Positions 26,141 to 38,178 of a DNA stretch of 64,000 nucleotides are shown piece after piece. The position numbers and the translations under genes were made by a program. Position 1 is the stretch's first letter. Each line of letters starts with the position of its first letter. Below the pieces are notes generated by a model that made no database searches, had not been told where the DNA came from, and saw nothing but the letters and a program-made list of their open reading frames with translations. The stretch covers positions 496,001-560,000 of the forward strand of contig JALJCO010003008.1 of assembly GCA_023101725.1 (NCBI GenBank), written 5' to 3'. This DNA comes from Atherinomorus stipes. Its lineage: Eukaryota; Chordata; Actinopteri; Atheriniformes; Atherinidae.

Positions 26141-27535
26141 GTATGTGACCCCTTACGCCTTCCCAGAACCATCAACCACCACCAAAACTAGTCAGGCTGG
26201 ACAGTTACAGACAGCATAACATTTTCCACAGCTTTTCCAGACCCTTTTACATGTGCCACATGTGCCCAGGGGGAACCTGCTCTCATCTATGAGAAGTACA
26301 GGGCGCCTGTGGTAGACCTGCCAATTATGATTTTCTATAGCAAATACCAATTAAGGAAACTCCACGGTTCTGGGAAGTAGCCAGAGTATTCATTTGGAGA
26401 CTTTAGGCCCTCAGGCTACGCTCATAGAATGAATTTCTGATTGTTTTGTTTGAGACATTCACATGTGGCCTGCTGAAGGTCTTTCTGATTACCTCTGGCA
26501 GTGCACAAAGAAGCAGATACCAGTCCTGCTTAAGGACCTTTAACAGCTCTGTCCAGCTCTCCTAGACTAACTGTGTGTCCTGGAATCATCCCCATGCTTT
26601 TTCGACTGTGCTGGGAGACACAGCAAACCTTCTGGCGATAGCATGCATTAATGTGTCATTCTGAGGAGCGAGACTGCTCGTGCTGTCACAGTCGAGTTCA
26701 GGAATCACCTTAACCTACTAGTCACACTGACCCTCGCCAAATGCAGACTTAGGCTACGTTCACACGGCGACGATCAGAAGAGAAGACGCAAAAGTGGCGT
26801 CTCGTCTTCATCTTTTTATCTGCGTTCACACGAGCATCGTCATGAAGAAATCGGCGTGCATACAAGTGTGTATGGAATTTGATTGGATATGCACGCTAGG
26901 CCTTTAGGTGGTGCTGTGACAGAGCTCCACCATGTCAGCGTGCAAGCATACAATCGTTCGTCTCTGTTCGCTTCAAAATCAAAACAACTACGGCGGCGGC
27001 GAGGAGGAACTTTGTGTGGACAGACGAGGAGGTGGAATTACTTCTCCAAACGACACTCAATTACAAGCTCACAATGCGGAGATCCGCTGGGCTTCCGTAG
27101 TCCGACATTGTTGTTTTTCCTATATTGTGTGACGTCACGCGCATGCAACGTGAGCACGGTATCAGCAGGTCTGTGGGTCCACCATCATTTCTGCGTTTTG
27201 GACCGTGCAGACGAGGGCGCAACAGTGTTGCGTCCTCAGGAATTCCACATTGGAATGAGTCTTCAGATTTTTGCATCTTCAACCCAGAATAACGCCGTTG
27301 CCGTGTGAACGAAAGGCACTTCTGATGAACTATTTTGCCGTTTTCAACCGCAATCGTCCTTGTGTGAACGGCCCCTTAGTGAAAAAAGAAACAACGAGGA
27401 GGGAAAAATGTCAGTGCCTCCACTTGTAAAACCATTCCTGTTTTGTTGCCTCTAGTTTAGCTGTTGTTAATTTTATCAAGACCAAAGCAGCTCAAACTGA
27501 TACTTTGATGCAATACTCTGTTTAAAATGTTTTGC
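26140..27535 (-). pseudogene. Decayed Tc1/mariner-like transposon, interrupted by a Harbinger element
   Basis: Tc1 transposase cuts and pastes DNA at TA sites. Read on the minus strand, 26735-26140 keeps transposase-like stretches such as ARRFAVSPSTVEKAW-like and HWRPVLF-type segments in broken frames, and 27510-27405 carries the 5' leader of the same family (AGGAATGGTTTTACAAGTGG). The two parts are separated exactly by the Harbinger insertion 26752-27375. Recognition rests on memory of the fish Tc1 family. Beyond 26140 the sequence dissolves into G-rich runs. Confidence 0.7.
26752..27375 (+). mobile_element. Non-autonomous PIF/Harbinger element with Myb-like remnant
   Basis: Ends GGCTACGTTCACACGG and, reversed, GGGGCCGTTCACACAAGG are inverted repeats; the 3-bp TTA at 26749-26751 and 27376-27378 is the target duplication typical of PIF/Harbinger. 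Frame 27002-27067 encodes a WTDEEVELLL segment typical of the trihelix/Myb-SANT protein that accompanies the Harbinger transposase. No transposase remains, so this is an internal-deletion derivative. The longer frame at 26883-27308 is a shadow. Confidence 0.85.
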
Positions 27536-28118
27536 TGTAATCCTATGAGCAGTGTGTTTGCCACAGCTGGAGCTGCTGGTGTGTCTTAGAATCCAGCTCT
27601 ACATGCGTTTGTGACAAAATGACAAACATGTTGCAGAATTACTGAAAAATGTACACAATGTTTGGCCTCTCTTACTGCTATTAAAAGTAATTATTATATG
27701 AAGTCATTTAATTTTCTTTCATATTTAAATGAAAACATATTTGACCCATTTGTGTAAACTTGATCCATTAAACCATTCACTTTTAAAGGAAAACTGAAAA
27801 TGATGATTTCTGATAAACATATTTGAAGACTACTTAAAGGGATATTTTATAAGACTGATATTGGTATCATTAATGCTGTTGTTACTGCCCTCATTATCAA
27901 ACTTGATTTATATAGCATTTTTCATACAAAAAATGTAACACAAAGTGTTTAACAAAAATAGAATATAATAAAACATGAAATCCTATCTCTTCCACCTCAC
28001 CACATGCACACATACACACACATATGCAAGCATGCACACGTACACACAGCACATAGTAAAAAGTCTAGCAACATGGCAGGGTACTAATGTCATCATAATT
28101 GCAAATGCAACTGTGATG

Positions 28119-28180
<62 letters not shown>

Positions 28181-29763
28181 ATTGATTGATTGATTGATGT
28201 AATCTTTATTTGGCACATATAAGATAAAAAAAAAAACAAACAAACAAACAAAAAGAAAGCAAAAACACAAAATAATCATAGATACAAAATGTGCGAGGAA
28301 GACAAAAAAATCCATAGGGGTTTTTATGGCGTCCCACTGGTATAAATAACAGGACGTAATAAGAAAACGCATTTACAACACATTTTAAAAACAACATAGT
28401 TGACCAAAGTGTTACATTACCTAATAAAACCTCAAAGAGAAAATCAAAACAAAAAATGTGATGGAAATAATTAACATTTAAAACACATCTAAAATAGTCA
28501 AAGAAAGAAAACAATTAAAATCATTAACTGTCATGAATATTGTTAATAAAGATAAAATTTTGATATACATAAACAGAACAGTCATCGCAAACAATGAAAT
28601 TCTGATCCAGCCAATGACCCAGAATTTACCAGAATATGCTAGCTGTCATATTTCTAAGTGAGTAATTGTATGACCTGATACACATTTTTGATAATCTGAC
28701 TAAATGTTTTAATCTGACACTTTACTTGCAGGACTTCAGTCTACCCGGCAACTGCCCTGGATTCACACTTTTCTGTTCTTGGCAAAGGGCTGTGATCATC
28801 CAGGAGTTCTGGATCATTAAGTTAGTAAAGTTAACTGTTATATTATTTTCTGTTTGGCAGCCTGACTCTGCCAAACAAATCAGATTGCTGTTTATATCCC
28901 CATATATGAGCATGTTCCTCTGTGGTGATGGAAATGTAAAAATACTGCCTTCTTTTTGTTGGCATCTCAACCAGGAAAGAAAATGGAGGTGGATTACTGA
29001 ATCCACACAATAAAGTTCATCGTTTGGACAGGATCCGTTTCAATCTGCAAACTGTACATTTTAATGCCAAAATTGAGTCTAAAAGAGCACTCCAGCCCTC
29101 TGTCTCAATCCAAAACCATAAAAATGCATTTTTCTGCTTAAGGAGTGTTGAGTGTTTGTAGAAAGTTCAGAACTGAATTGAAGGCCTTTTGGTCATTTCA
29201 AGCAGCACTTAAATGTTTCAAGTAATGTAGTCCCAGAGTGTAGAGCCCTCCAGAGACTTTGAATTTTGCATTTCAAGCATTTTTTTTCTTTTTATAACAA
29301 GCAGTTGACAATAATTGAGCAAGACAAGGACACTTCATAGAAACTTAAAAGCAGCCATTTTAATACTCTGAAAGTTGCATTTTTCACTTTTACAAGTTCA
29401 GATGAAGTCTCCTGTTTTGTGCCACTGATTGTGATGACTATTACACATTCTTCCTACCACAGTAATATAATCTGACAAAAGATTTTAAACTCAGAGTAGA
29501 CTTAATTGATTTTTCTTGAACTTTTAAACTTTATAACATAAACTGCAAATTTACTTTAAACTTTAAATTTACTTCCTTCCCACCACACAGCAGGTGACTT
29601 TGAAAGTTGTAGTTTCCACATGCTTTAAAAAAAACACATTGTGCAGCTACTGTGCACAAAACAAAAGAGAAAAAAAAATAAAAAGTTGTAAACAGCTTGC
29701 TTACAAGTGCAGAGGCTTGTGCTTACTGTAGAAGGAATACATGTTTTGTGTTTTTATTTTGGT
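27536..29763. other. Non-coding; microsatellites and a repeat tail
   Basis: Besides the (ATTG)n and (AAAC)n tracts, 27905-27955 has TTATATAGCATTTTTCATAC and CACAAAGTGTTTAAC, a repeat-tail pattern. The frame at 28666-29013 is not recognised. Confidence 0.5.
28120..28198. repeat. (ATTG)n microsatellite, about 19 units
   Basis: Tandem ATTG/GATT units with one interruption (GCTTGATT). It is followed by an (AAAC)n stretch at about 28227-28252. Confidence 0.95.
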
Positions 29764-29771
29764 AAACTGTG

Positions 29772-30342
29772 TAGGGATGTTGCCTTTTTTACAGATATAT
29801 AATATCTGATAATGTCGAATTCTTAATTACCGATATCCACTATCAACCGATAGCAATATATGCAGACAACTGTGAGGTTGTATCTCTTATATTTTGAGAG
29901 ATACAACTACATTCTGCTTTCTATGAGAGCAAAGATCCCATAATAGCTTTGACTCAGCAGAGGAGTTCATTTTGGACATCTGGCTGCCAGATATCAGATA
30001 CTAGCAGGTATTAGCCAACATGTGGCTAATTATAATGTTTCTGACAACTTGGTAACTTAACCAACAACTTAAAACCAGACATGTTATAAACAGCTTCAAA
30101 GCCATAACAAAGCCGAAAGCATGACTAAAAGGAATGCTGGGATATGTTGTTAAGAATAATAGGGACTTTTCTACATGCTGGACGGGCGCTAATGGAACAA
30201 AATTTCATAACAGAACAATATCTTGCAAGATTTCATTAGAATAAATATCGGTCTGGGGAAAAAGATACCTATATTTTTTGATATCACATTTTAATACCAA
30301 TAGCCAATAATATTGGTGGGCCAATAATATTTGAAATCTGTA
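29772..30342. mobile_element. hAT-like element, uninterrupted relative of the 3600-8410 element
   Basis: Begins TAGGGATGTTGCC and ends CCAATAATATTTGAAATCTGTA. Flanks AAACTGTG (29764-29771) and GAACTGTG (30343-30350) match at 7 of 8 positions. Contains the block ATATATGCAGACAACTGTGA also found near 5472. 571 bp, no gene. Confidence 0.75.
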
Positions 30343-30350
30343 GAACTGTG

Positions 30351-33300
30351 TTATGATTTACATTTTAAGGATTTTTGTGCTAATTGCATGCATTTATTTT
30401 ATTATATCGTAACGTAGCTTAGCATGTTGATCGTTTTTATTCTATTGAGCCGATTATGTTATTCATGTACTGGGGTAAGAGTTAAAAATTGGAAATAGTG
30501 ACACACTCTCCATTTGAGGCATCAGATGCATTCTTTGTATCCAAACTACAGCATGTGAAACTTTATTGGCTCTAAACAAAATTCTGTTTAAAATCAAACT
30601 CTTGTTTAGATTTTGTCCAAAGACTTGCTTTTTACAGTACATCCCAACGTATACTCACCAGCTTGCAGTTATGGTGCAGTGATGGTCTATGGATGGCGCA
30701 TTGGCTTTACTGTCCTAATTGGTTTCATTGGATGCACCTGTGAGAGTGTGGATCTTTTCATGCCAAGTGCATGAAAAGATTAAAACGATAATCACTCTTG
30801 CTGCTGCTCCACCTCTTCTGTTCAAGGGGATTTGATGAAACTTTTAACTTTGCATGATCTTTTTATAAGAACCCTATCTTTTTACTTTGCTCAGTCTCCA
30901 ATTCATGATGCAGCCCAAGTTGTAACATGCTGAATTATTGGCTAACAGGAGCAGAAAGTTTAAGCATTACACCAGGAACAGCTGAGACAAGCTAATGTCA
31001 ACTATACTTATTTCAGTCAAATCATTTAACACAGACTTTTTAGAGAGAGAGGAAAAACATTCAAAGACGTTAATTAGATATTTTTGACTGAGAATGTTTT
31101 AAAAAGTTCTTGCTGCACTCTCTGGCCTTTTATTTAATATGCAGACAAAGTGTCTCAGTACATGTACACATAATGATAAAACGCACACACAATTCGGATT
31201 GTCACCATGCTCTTAAGTGTTCAGTAAGCAAATTGATTCCATGGAGGATTGTGGGAAGCCAGTTTGTTTAACGAGTGTGTGACCTCCTGCAGAGTGGGCG
31301 GCCTGCTTCTCATTAGCATAATAACCTCAAGGAAAAGGGCATAATTAATGAGTGGCCTCCTCAAACTTCCTCTCAGTCTGTCTGCATCAACTCAGCTCAA
31401 ATAAGACAGTGGAACAGAAGGAGTAAAGCACCTCAATTTAGGCTGACGGAAACTCTTTTACTTCAGTGTCATTATTGCTGCAAATCAATGGGTTTTCTGT
31501 CTTCATTAGACTTTAAGTATGCTGTTGTCAAGGCAACACACAATTGTCTCAGCATACCACTGGGTGTTCTGTTGCAAATGGCAAACGGAAGGACAGAACA
31601 CAAATTCTGGCTTGAAACAGTTTCTTACAACCTTGATTTTTTAAAACATAATTATCACAAGATGGCCGTTATTTTGCTTTCCATAGTAACAGCACGTGTA
31701 ACTCTGGAGTTAAATTGCTATATTGGATTCCTCTGTGTCTTTAAGGTAATAAGAAATAGAAATATAACTGTTTTGACATGAAATGGCATCAATGGAACTC
31801 AATAAGGATTGTTGATGATACAATTTCATAATGTTTAAAAGATGAAGCTAAATTTTAAAGTTTGCAAAAATTGCAGTTTTAAAATCAAAAGAATGGAAAA
31901 TAAAGTTGGCGGCCCACAGGATTATCAAAATTGCATAAAGACCTCAGCTACAATGATCATAAGTTTGTTTTGTCATCATTCTAACATATTTTTTTCTTTC
32001 TTTAATGTTTCTGTAGTTGCATACCTTTCTTTTCTTACTATGTCACAGCCCATGTTAGATAATGTTCCCTTCTAAACAAATATACTGTATTACTTGTATG
32101 ATGTTAATATAGGAAGGGTTGCAATTTATTTCTTTTATTTAAGTTTATTGTATTTTATTTTTACTTTCACGCTTTTGCACGTTTTTTATTTTAACATGTC
32201 TTGCTTTCTCTAAGAGAAGAAGAAAAAAAATAGAAAAAAATATATTGGAGAAAAAAAAAAAAGGGGGTGGAATAAAAAAATAATAGGGGGGGGGGGGCGA
32301 TATAAACCAGGAAAAAAAAAAAAAAAAAAAAAAAACAACAAAAGCGAAAAGGGCTAAATGGGGGGGGGAGGAAAATAAAAAAAAAGCCCAAAATATTCTT
32401 CCTGGGTTTTAAAAAAGAAAAAACACCCCAAGGCTCTCAACTGATTGGTCAAAGGAAATTGTCATCATATGTGTCATATGTGTTTCGCCTCTTCTAAAAA
32501 TACCTGGCTCTGTTTTCGGTGACAACAAGCCACAGGGAAAACAACAACAGCAGTAACACCTCCATATCATCCAATGCCTCCATTGTTGTTTTTACTTTAC
32601 TGACCACCGCATGGCACGGCAGTGACGTCACGGCAATCTCGACCGCGCCGACTCTGCCCACTTCCAGGTAGTAGACTACTGCTTCTCCTGTGTGGAAACA
32701 AAAACCGTCCTGGTTGTCTTTAGCATGTAGTGCTGTACTGTGCTGCTCTGTGCAGAAAAGGCCCATATCTGTACGCAAACTATGAAAATATGACTTTTTA
32801 TTGTACCTAGTATCCTGTATCACAGCAGTATGTCAAAGTTTTGCAACAGAGAATAATCGATTAAGAATCCGGGGAGTTCTGCTCATTCATATCACTTATA
32901 AACAGGTGAGTGAGCGGATGTGTGACCGGTCCAAGATGGCGGCCCCATGGCTCGTCAGCCCCCATAGGTGGCAGCGGTCAACGCAGCTTCTCGTCTTTAT
33001 TATTTCTATGGTCGCAGCAGCCAACCAGAGGTGGAGGATGGAATTTTTGTCCAGTCATGGGGAAGATGAGTAGATGGCAGGTAATTGGTGACAAGTGCAG
33101 ATACAGTGTTACTGTATATTGCAGGATTACTGGCCCTAAATAGTAGTTATACATATAATCAGGAATTGAATGAAGTAATTTAGAGTACTTTGCAGATACT
33201 TTCTTATACTTCTACCTCTGAGTACTGACCCTACCTCCTTACATAGCCATATTTATAGTGTATGAACTTGCTTGGATGGCTTTGGTTTCTCTGACCTCCT

Positions 33301-36041
33301 CATCTCTTAAAACAGCATCACCCCAAAACCCCCTGGGGACCACGCATGAGGTTTCATTTACACGTCCAAAATTAAATTCTGCAGCAAGAAAATGTCATTC
33401 AGACAGAAGAAAACTGTTGATGGACTGAAGGCTAATTAAAAAGTCTCATTTTCATAAAGGAGACACCAGAAAAATAAAGGCTGGAAGGATTTCATATAAT
33501 TATCACCTCACAGCCATATTCAGATGAAGAAGAACTAAGGTTATAAGAGAGAGAGTACAAGGGAAAGGTTGGAGGCCACACTCATAATCTGGAGCAGCAT
33601 TTTTTGAATTTTTAAAGCAATATACTGTACAGTATTGGGCCGTCTGTATTCAGTTGTTCTGCTTTTTACATTTTTAATCCCTCCCTACTAATGTGTAACC
33701 TCTATCTTTTGCAATGAACACTTTGTAGTCAAAAATGTAAAAAGGTGTGAACACAGCACAAATACTGTAAACTGTAATCCGATTGTGTGTTTATGAAATT
33801 TAGTGCTGCTGATTACTTGGACAAAAAAATCTCATTAACATTTATAACTACTGACAGTAAAAATCTGAACATATATTGAATAATTGAGACCCTCATATTG
33901 TATATTCTCATTTGTAATGGAAATGGAATTCCTCAGAGCTCTGGGCTTAGACCACATTTGTCATGACATCTATTTCCATTGTTATCCCAAATGATCAATG
34001 AATGTTGCCATAAGTGATCAGTTACTTAAATTACACACTTGTCTTGGAAATATATTGACTCCCTTGAAGAACAGAGGGCTGCTGACAATGGGGCCATTCC
34101 TGGTGAAAGACATGAAATGAGATTTAAAAAAAAAAAAAAAAAAAAAACCAGATGTTATTATGAGCTGTTATTTACCTTTTAGGAACACATCAAAAACATG
34201 AGGGAACATGAAGTGGTGCAAGGAGGATTCAATCCCACAGACTCAAGCCAAAGGGATATCCCTGTGGCCAAGTAGCCTGGGCGCATGATCAATCGAAAGT
34301 ATAGTGACGAGCCACTGTCACACTAAGATGTGTTTTTTAAGTGTTCCCTGGCTTTATTGTTTTGGCAGTTTAGTTTACTGAACTACTTCTTTTGGACCCT
34401 TGCTGATGTAACAGGACGGCTTTGCATCTGCTGCTGGAGTACAGTATGACTTTAAAGATAAAGTCCATTATGTGATTGGTTAGAAGTCTGTAATTTATAG
34501 CAATGATTGTAGCCTGGAATCATACTATATATGTAATTAAAACATCAAGATTATTACCTTTCCAAAGCTGTAGAACGTGTTGGTTCTTGGAATGAAGACT
34601 GAGTAAAACACATATTTATCCATTACATCCCTCCCACAGGAGGATGTCTGGTATCAACTTAAATTTGGTCACTGAACACCACTGCTCTGTGACAAATAGA
34701 AGTAAAATACTACTTTTTCTCTTAATGCCATTTAAGGAAAAAAATTTAAATTCAAATGAGTTGAGCAACACCTACCGTACCAGATACTTACATACCATGT
34801 TTTATTTTTGTATAAAAAGGAAGTGAAACAAAGTTTCACAGTTTATCACTGAACTCTGATAGATGCTAAACAAAGAGCTGAGGATGAGCTGTGAGTACCA
34901 GAACATTTATTCATCTCTGACTGTCAAAAGTTGAACTTCAACTCAAATTTAAAAGAATTTAATATGATTGTCTTAAAAGCCTTAACACCCTCCCGATATT
35001 TTTTGGCACCCTCTTCATTTAAACTACTGAATCAATATTAAAAGATTATGAAGCAGCTTTTAAACTGCACAATGGCAAATTTGAAAACCGTATGAATCGG
35101 TGCTTCAAAGTCTGTCTTGTAAATAATCTCCTGACCTTTTTCTTAGGTTTTGAGGCTGCTATTTCCAACTTTAAGGAAATTTGTTCATCCTTGCAAGTTC
35201 ATATAACAAAGATTGACATTAAGCCACTTTGCAAATTAGTATCTAGTTGGTGTCAGTTTCTGTTTTGCAAGATTACATTCTACAGAATCATAAAGGAAGG
35301 ATTAGAGTGACTTTCTGACAAATACAAACAATTTTCCTAATTCAATCAATCATGAATGTGGTTAACATGATCTTCAAATCTTTGCTATTGTGAGTAAGAC
35401 TTATGAAAAAAATAGTCCCATTACATGTGGATTAATTTATGAAGAATAAAAGGTCATCTGTGATGAAAAAAAAAAAAAAAAAAAACTGTGACCTCAGACC
35501 AAACTCTGAAATTTTAGCTACTTTTTCTTATTCTTTTAGACTTGAGGCTTCTGATACCATTGACAATTTTAAGCAGCTGCTTTGAACGTGTTGTACACGG
35601 GTTTGAAATATATTAAAGAGAATTGGTTACCCTGATGGGCTGGTGTCCTGTCCAGGGTGTACCCTGCATTGGAATAAGCAGAAATAATGGATGAATGGTT
35701 TTATTAAATTTCTGAGAAAACTATATCCTATGTACAGTATGCTCCTATAGTACTTGCTGATATTAGAGAACACCATTAACAGTAGTTTTTCAATGTTTTA
35801 GCACTGACATCTAAACATATGTTTTTCTGTTAGTTGGAACTTAAACCAAAAGAGAAATGTTGATTACAGACTTAAAGAAATGAACATCCAAGGTCAAATC
35901 TGGGATCACGAGTTTGGATGTTATTTTAGACTTAAATTTGAGCTTTAATCAAATAAAATTAAACTTAATTTATAAAGTTCCTTTCTTCTAAAAGCAACAC
36001 AAAGTGCTCAACATACTGTGCTTAAGATACATGTTAACATG
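30351..36041. other. Non-coding, mostly unrecognised
   Basis: Contains a 12-bp-stem hairpin at 30752-30780 (ATCTTTTCATGC, 5-base loop), an AT-homeobox-site-rich stretch at about 31310-31355 (CATAATTAATGAG) that could be regulatory, a CpG-rich repeat-like patch at about 32600-33060, and poly-A runs at 34126-34147 and near 35466. No gene supported. Confidence 0.45.
32208..32425. repeat. A/G-rich low-complexity patch, possible artefact
   Basis: Alternating long A runs (up to about 24) and G runs (up to 11) with hardly any pyrimidines between 32213 and 32390. It resembles the 42448-42775 tract. Confidence 0.65.
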
Positions 36042-36190
36042 TAAAAAAAAAAAAAAAAAACAACGCGGGCCCTGCGCTGCTCCGCGGGCTTGGAACCCTA
36101 AAAAAGGCTGGGGTTGTTGGTGGTGGAGTGGTCTCCCAAGGGTCAGTAGGGACCTCAGGCACCCTTTAAATAAATATAATAAATAAATAA
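36042..36190. repeat. Poly-A run followed by an abrupt GC-rich patch and (AAAT)n
   Basis: About 18 A, then a 60-base GC-rich stretch (GCGGGCCCTGCGCTGCTCCG) unlike the surroundings, then AAAT repeats. Possibly a badly resolved simple repeat. Confidence 0.4.
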
Positions 36191-38118
36191 TTATACCTAA
36201 ATTTCATATAAGACATACCTCTTCCATTCCTGCTCCTCCATCTTTACTATACTGTTAATATTGTTATTAGTACTATATATTATTACAGCTGTTGTTACTA
36301 TATCCCCTTATCATTATCATTATTAATGATATTATTTTACTATTATTAATGGTTATTTGTTTATTTAATTTTTGGGGGGGGACTGAAAGTTGGCATTGCT
36401 GTTCATTCATCTTTTGTCTATTCATTTCTTTTATCATTGTTTTTTCCTTATTTACGCTCAAAGACACACACACATACTCGTAAAACCACCAATGTTATCA
36501 TTGTTTGTTGTCATTTAGTTTTTGTACGTCCACGTCACTGTATTGTCTTTTTGCACCATAATCCTTCACACGCTTAACGGCAGATGATATCTCTCCGCTG
36601 CCAAATAACGGAAGTAAAAATGTGTTGTTGCTGAGGCACTTTACTATCAAAATGTAGCAAAATACAAGGTAAGTTTTATTTGTAACATTATTTTGTTAAC
36701 ACAGCATTTACACAGATAGTCTTGTGTTATAACTGATGGGGTGTTCTGTGGAGTGGATATGATTGTTATTAATGACAGGCTAGCAGACTCCTATTGACTT
36801 ATGCTAGCATTAGCATCTGGGACCACCAGCAACAAGAATTTGAGATGAAATGAGATGAAACTGTCTCTAATGATACAGTAAGTAGTACCCTGGCTCACTC
36901 GAAAATGAGGCCCTATATCAAAAACCCTGAACTTCCCCTTTAAGATTTTTGCCCGACTGGGTGGGGTCAGATTCTGACATAATTTCAATTATTTTACACA
37001 GTTTTGGGTCGGGCATGGGCTGGTCAATAAATGAGTGGTCAGGTCAGGTGATTAGTTTTTATTAGCTCAAAAAAGATTCAGAAAGTGATGCTAAGGAGCA
37101 TAAATAAAGTAATGAGCCAGAGCTCAAGATCCTTGTTTCTCCATAGGGGGAAATCCACCTGATCTTCCTCATTTATGACGTCTCTTGATAGTGCTCGAGC
37201 CTTACATCAACTCTTCATCATCCACTGCCCACAGAGTTAACAGGGTTAGGATTTAGCATTTTCTCAGCAGGAAAAACCTGTATCGGAAAGGAAGCTCCTG
37301 TTCTCACAGCCACATCCGAACCACATTCCCTGTTTATTTTCAAAAATTGGAATTTTTCAGATCAGATGTTTAAAAGTAAAGTTATGAGCAATGCTGTTTC
37401 AGAGGACTTCAGTCGAGTCGGATTTTAGCTTAATCTTGATCATTTTTCCCAGGCTAGGCTGATTTACAATAATGTCAGGCTCGGGTAAGCTTTACACATT
37501 AGTCCAGTTTTAGCAGCCCTACACTGGATTCCTGTTTCTGTAGAACATATTTTTAAGCCATTTTACTTCGAAGCAAAGCTTTAAACTGGCAAAACACAAG
37601 CTACAAGCTTTATATTGCTCTGATTTAATAACTCTGTGACCATCTGTACTGTAGTTTGTTAACTAAGAAAATCATCAAATTCATGACTTTGAAACATCAG
37701 AAAAGCTTTCTGGATATGTTTTGTTTGTTTAAAAAGAATTAAAACTTGTCTTTTCACATTAGCAGTTCATTAACGTGCCTCCTTGTGGTAGTTCTGTATG
37801 CCTTTGGTAACATTTGTATCTCTGCAGTCATATTGTTCATCTTTGCTGTTGATTATCTCTTTTTAACAATATATTTTAATCATATAACTATCAACCATCT
37901 CATGATGCATCAGTTAAATTGGCTAAGCTTGATTGCTTTTTTAGCTTTGCTCTCAGGTTTTCAGCTGTTGTATCAAAAATTAATTTGAGATGTGATCAAA
38001 TTCAACTCTAAACAAAGAAGTGTTTTTTTTATCACAATAAGAAATGTTTCTTCTCATGGAGAAAGTAGCACTGTATAATATTTCACATCTTATGCTTCTG
38101 TGTTTGTGTCTTTTACAG
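36191..38118. other. Region upstream of the TLR gene; promoter not pinpointed
   Basis: About 36480-36945 looks repeat-derived, ending ACTTCCCCTTTAAG. A possible non-coding exon ends near 36668 at AAG/GTAAGT. No TATA box or clear immune-type promoter motif can be assigned to a start site. Confidence 0.35.
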
Positions 38119-38178
38119 ATGATCACCCTCAAACAACCTTAACCACAACCTCACAGAAACTCAACAAGCATTCCTAAT
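38119..38178 (+). promoter_or_regulatory. Probable 5' UTR of the TLR gene behind a 3' splice site
   Basis: A pyrimidine-rich tract ending TCTTTTACAG stands 60 bp before the start codon, so the start probably lies in the second transcribed exon. The leader contains a short upstream ORF starting at 38119 (8 codons, then TAA) in a different frame from the main ATG, which could lower translation. The upstream non-coding exon was not located with confidence; an AAG/GTAAGT donor near 36668 is one weak candidate. Confidence 0.5.

Noticed and set aside
26883..27308. 141-codon open frame
   Set aside because: Lies wholly inside the Harbinger derivative; the meaningful Myb-like residues are in another frame.
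28120..28198. Regular repeats that might suggest a CRISPR array
   Set aside because: Pure tetranucleotide microsatellite without spacers, in a eukaryotic genome.
28666..29013. 115-codon frame
   Set aside because: No domain or homology recognised; the opposite strand is open over the same span, suggesting chance.
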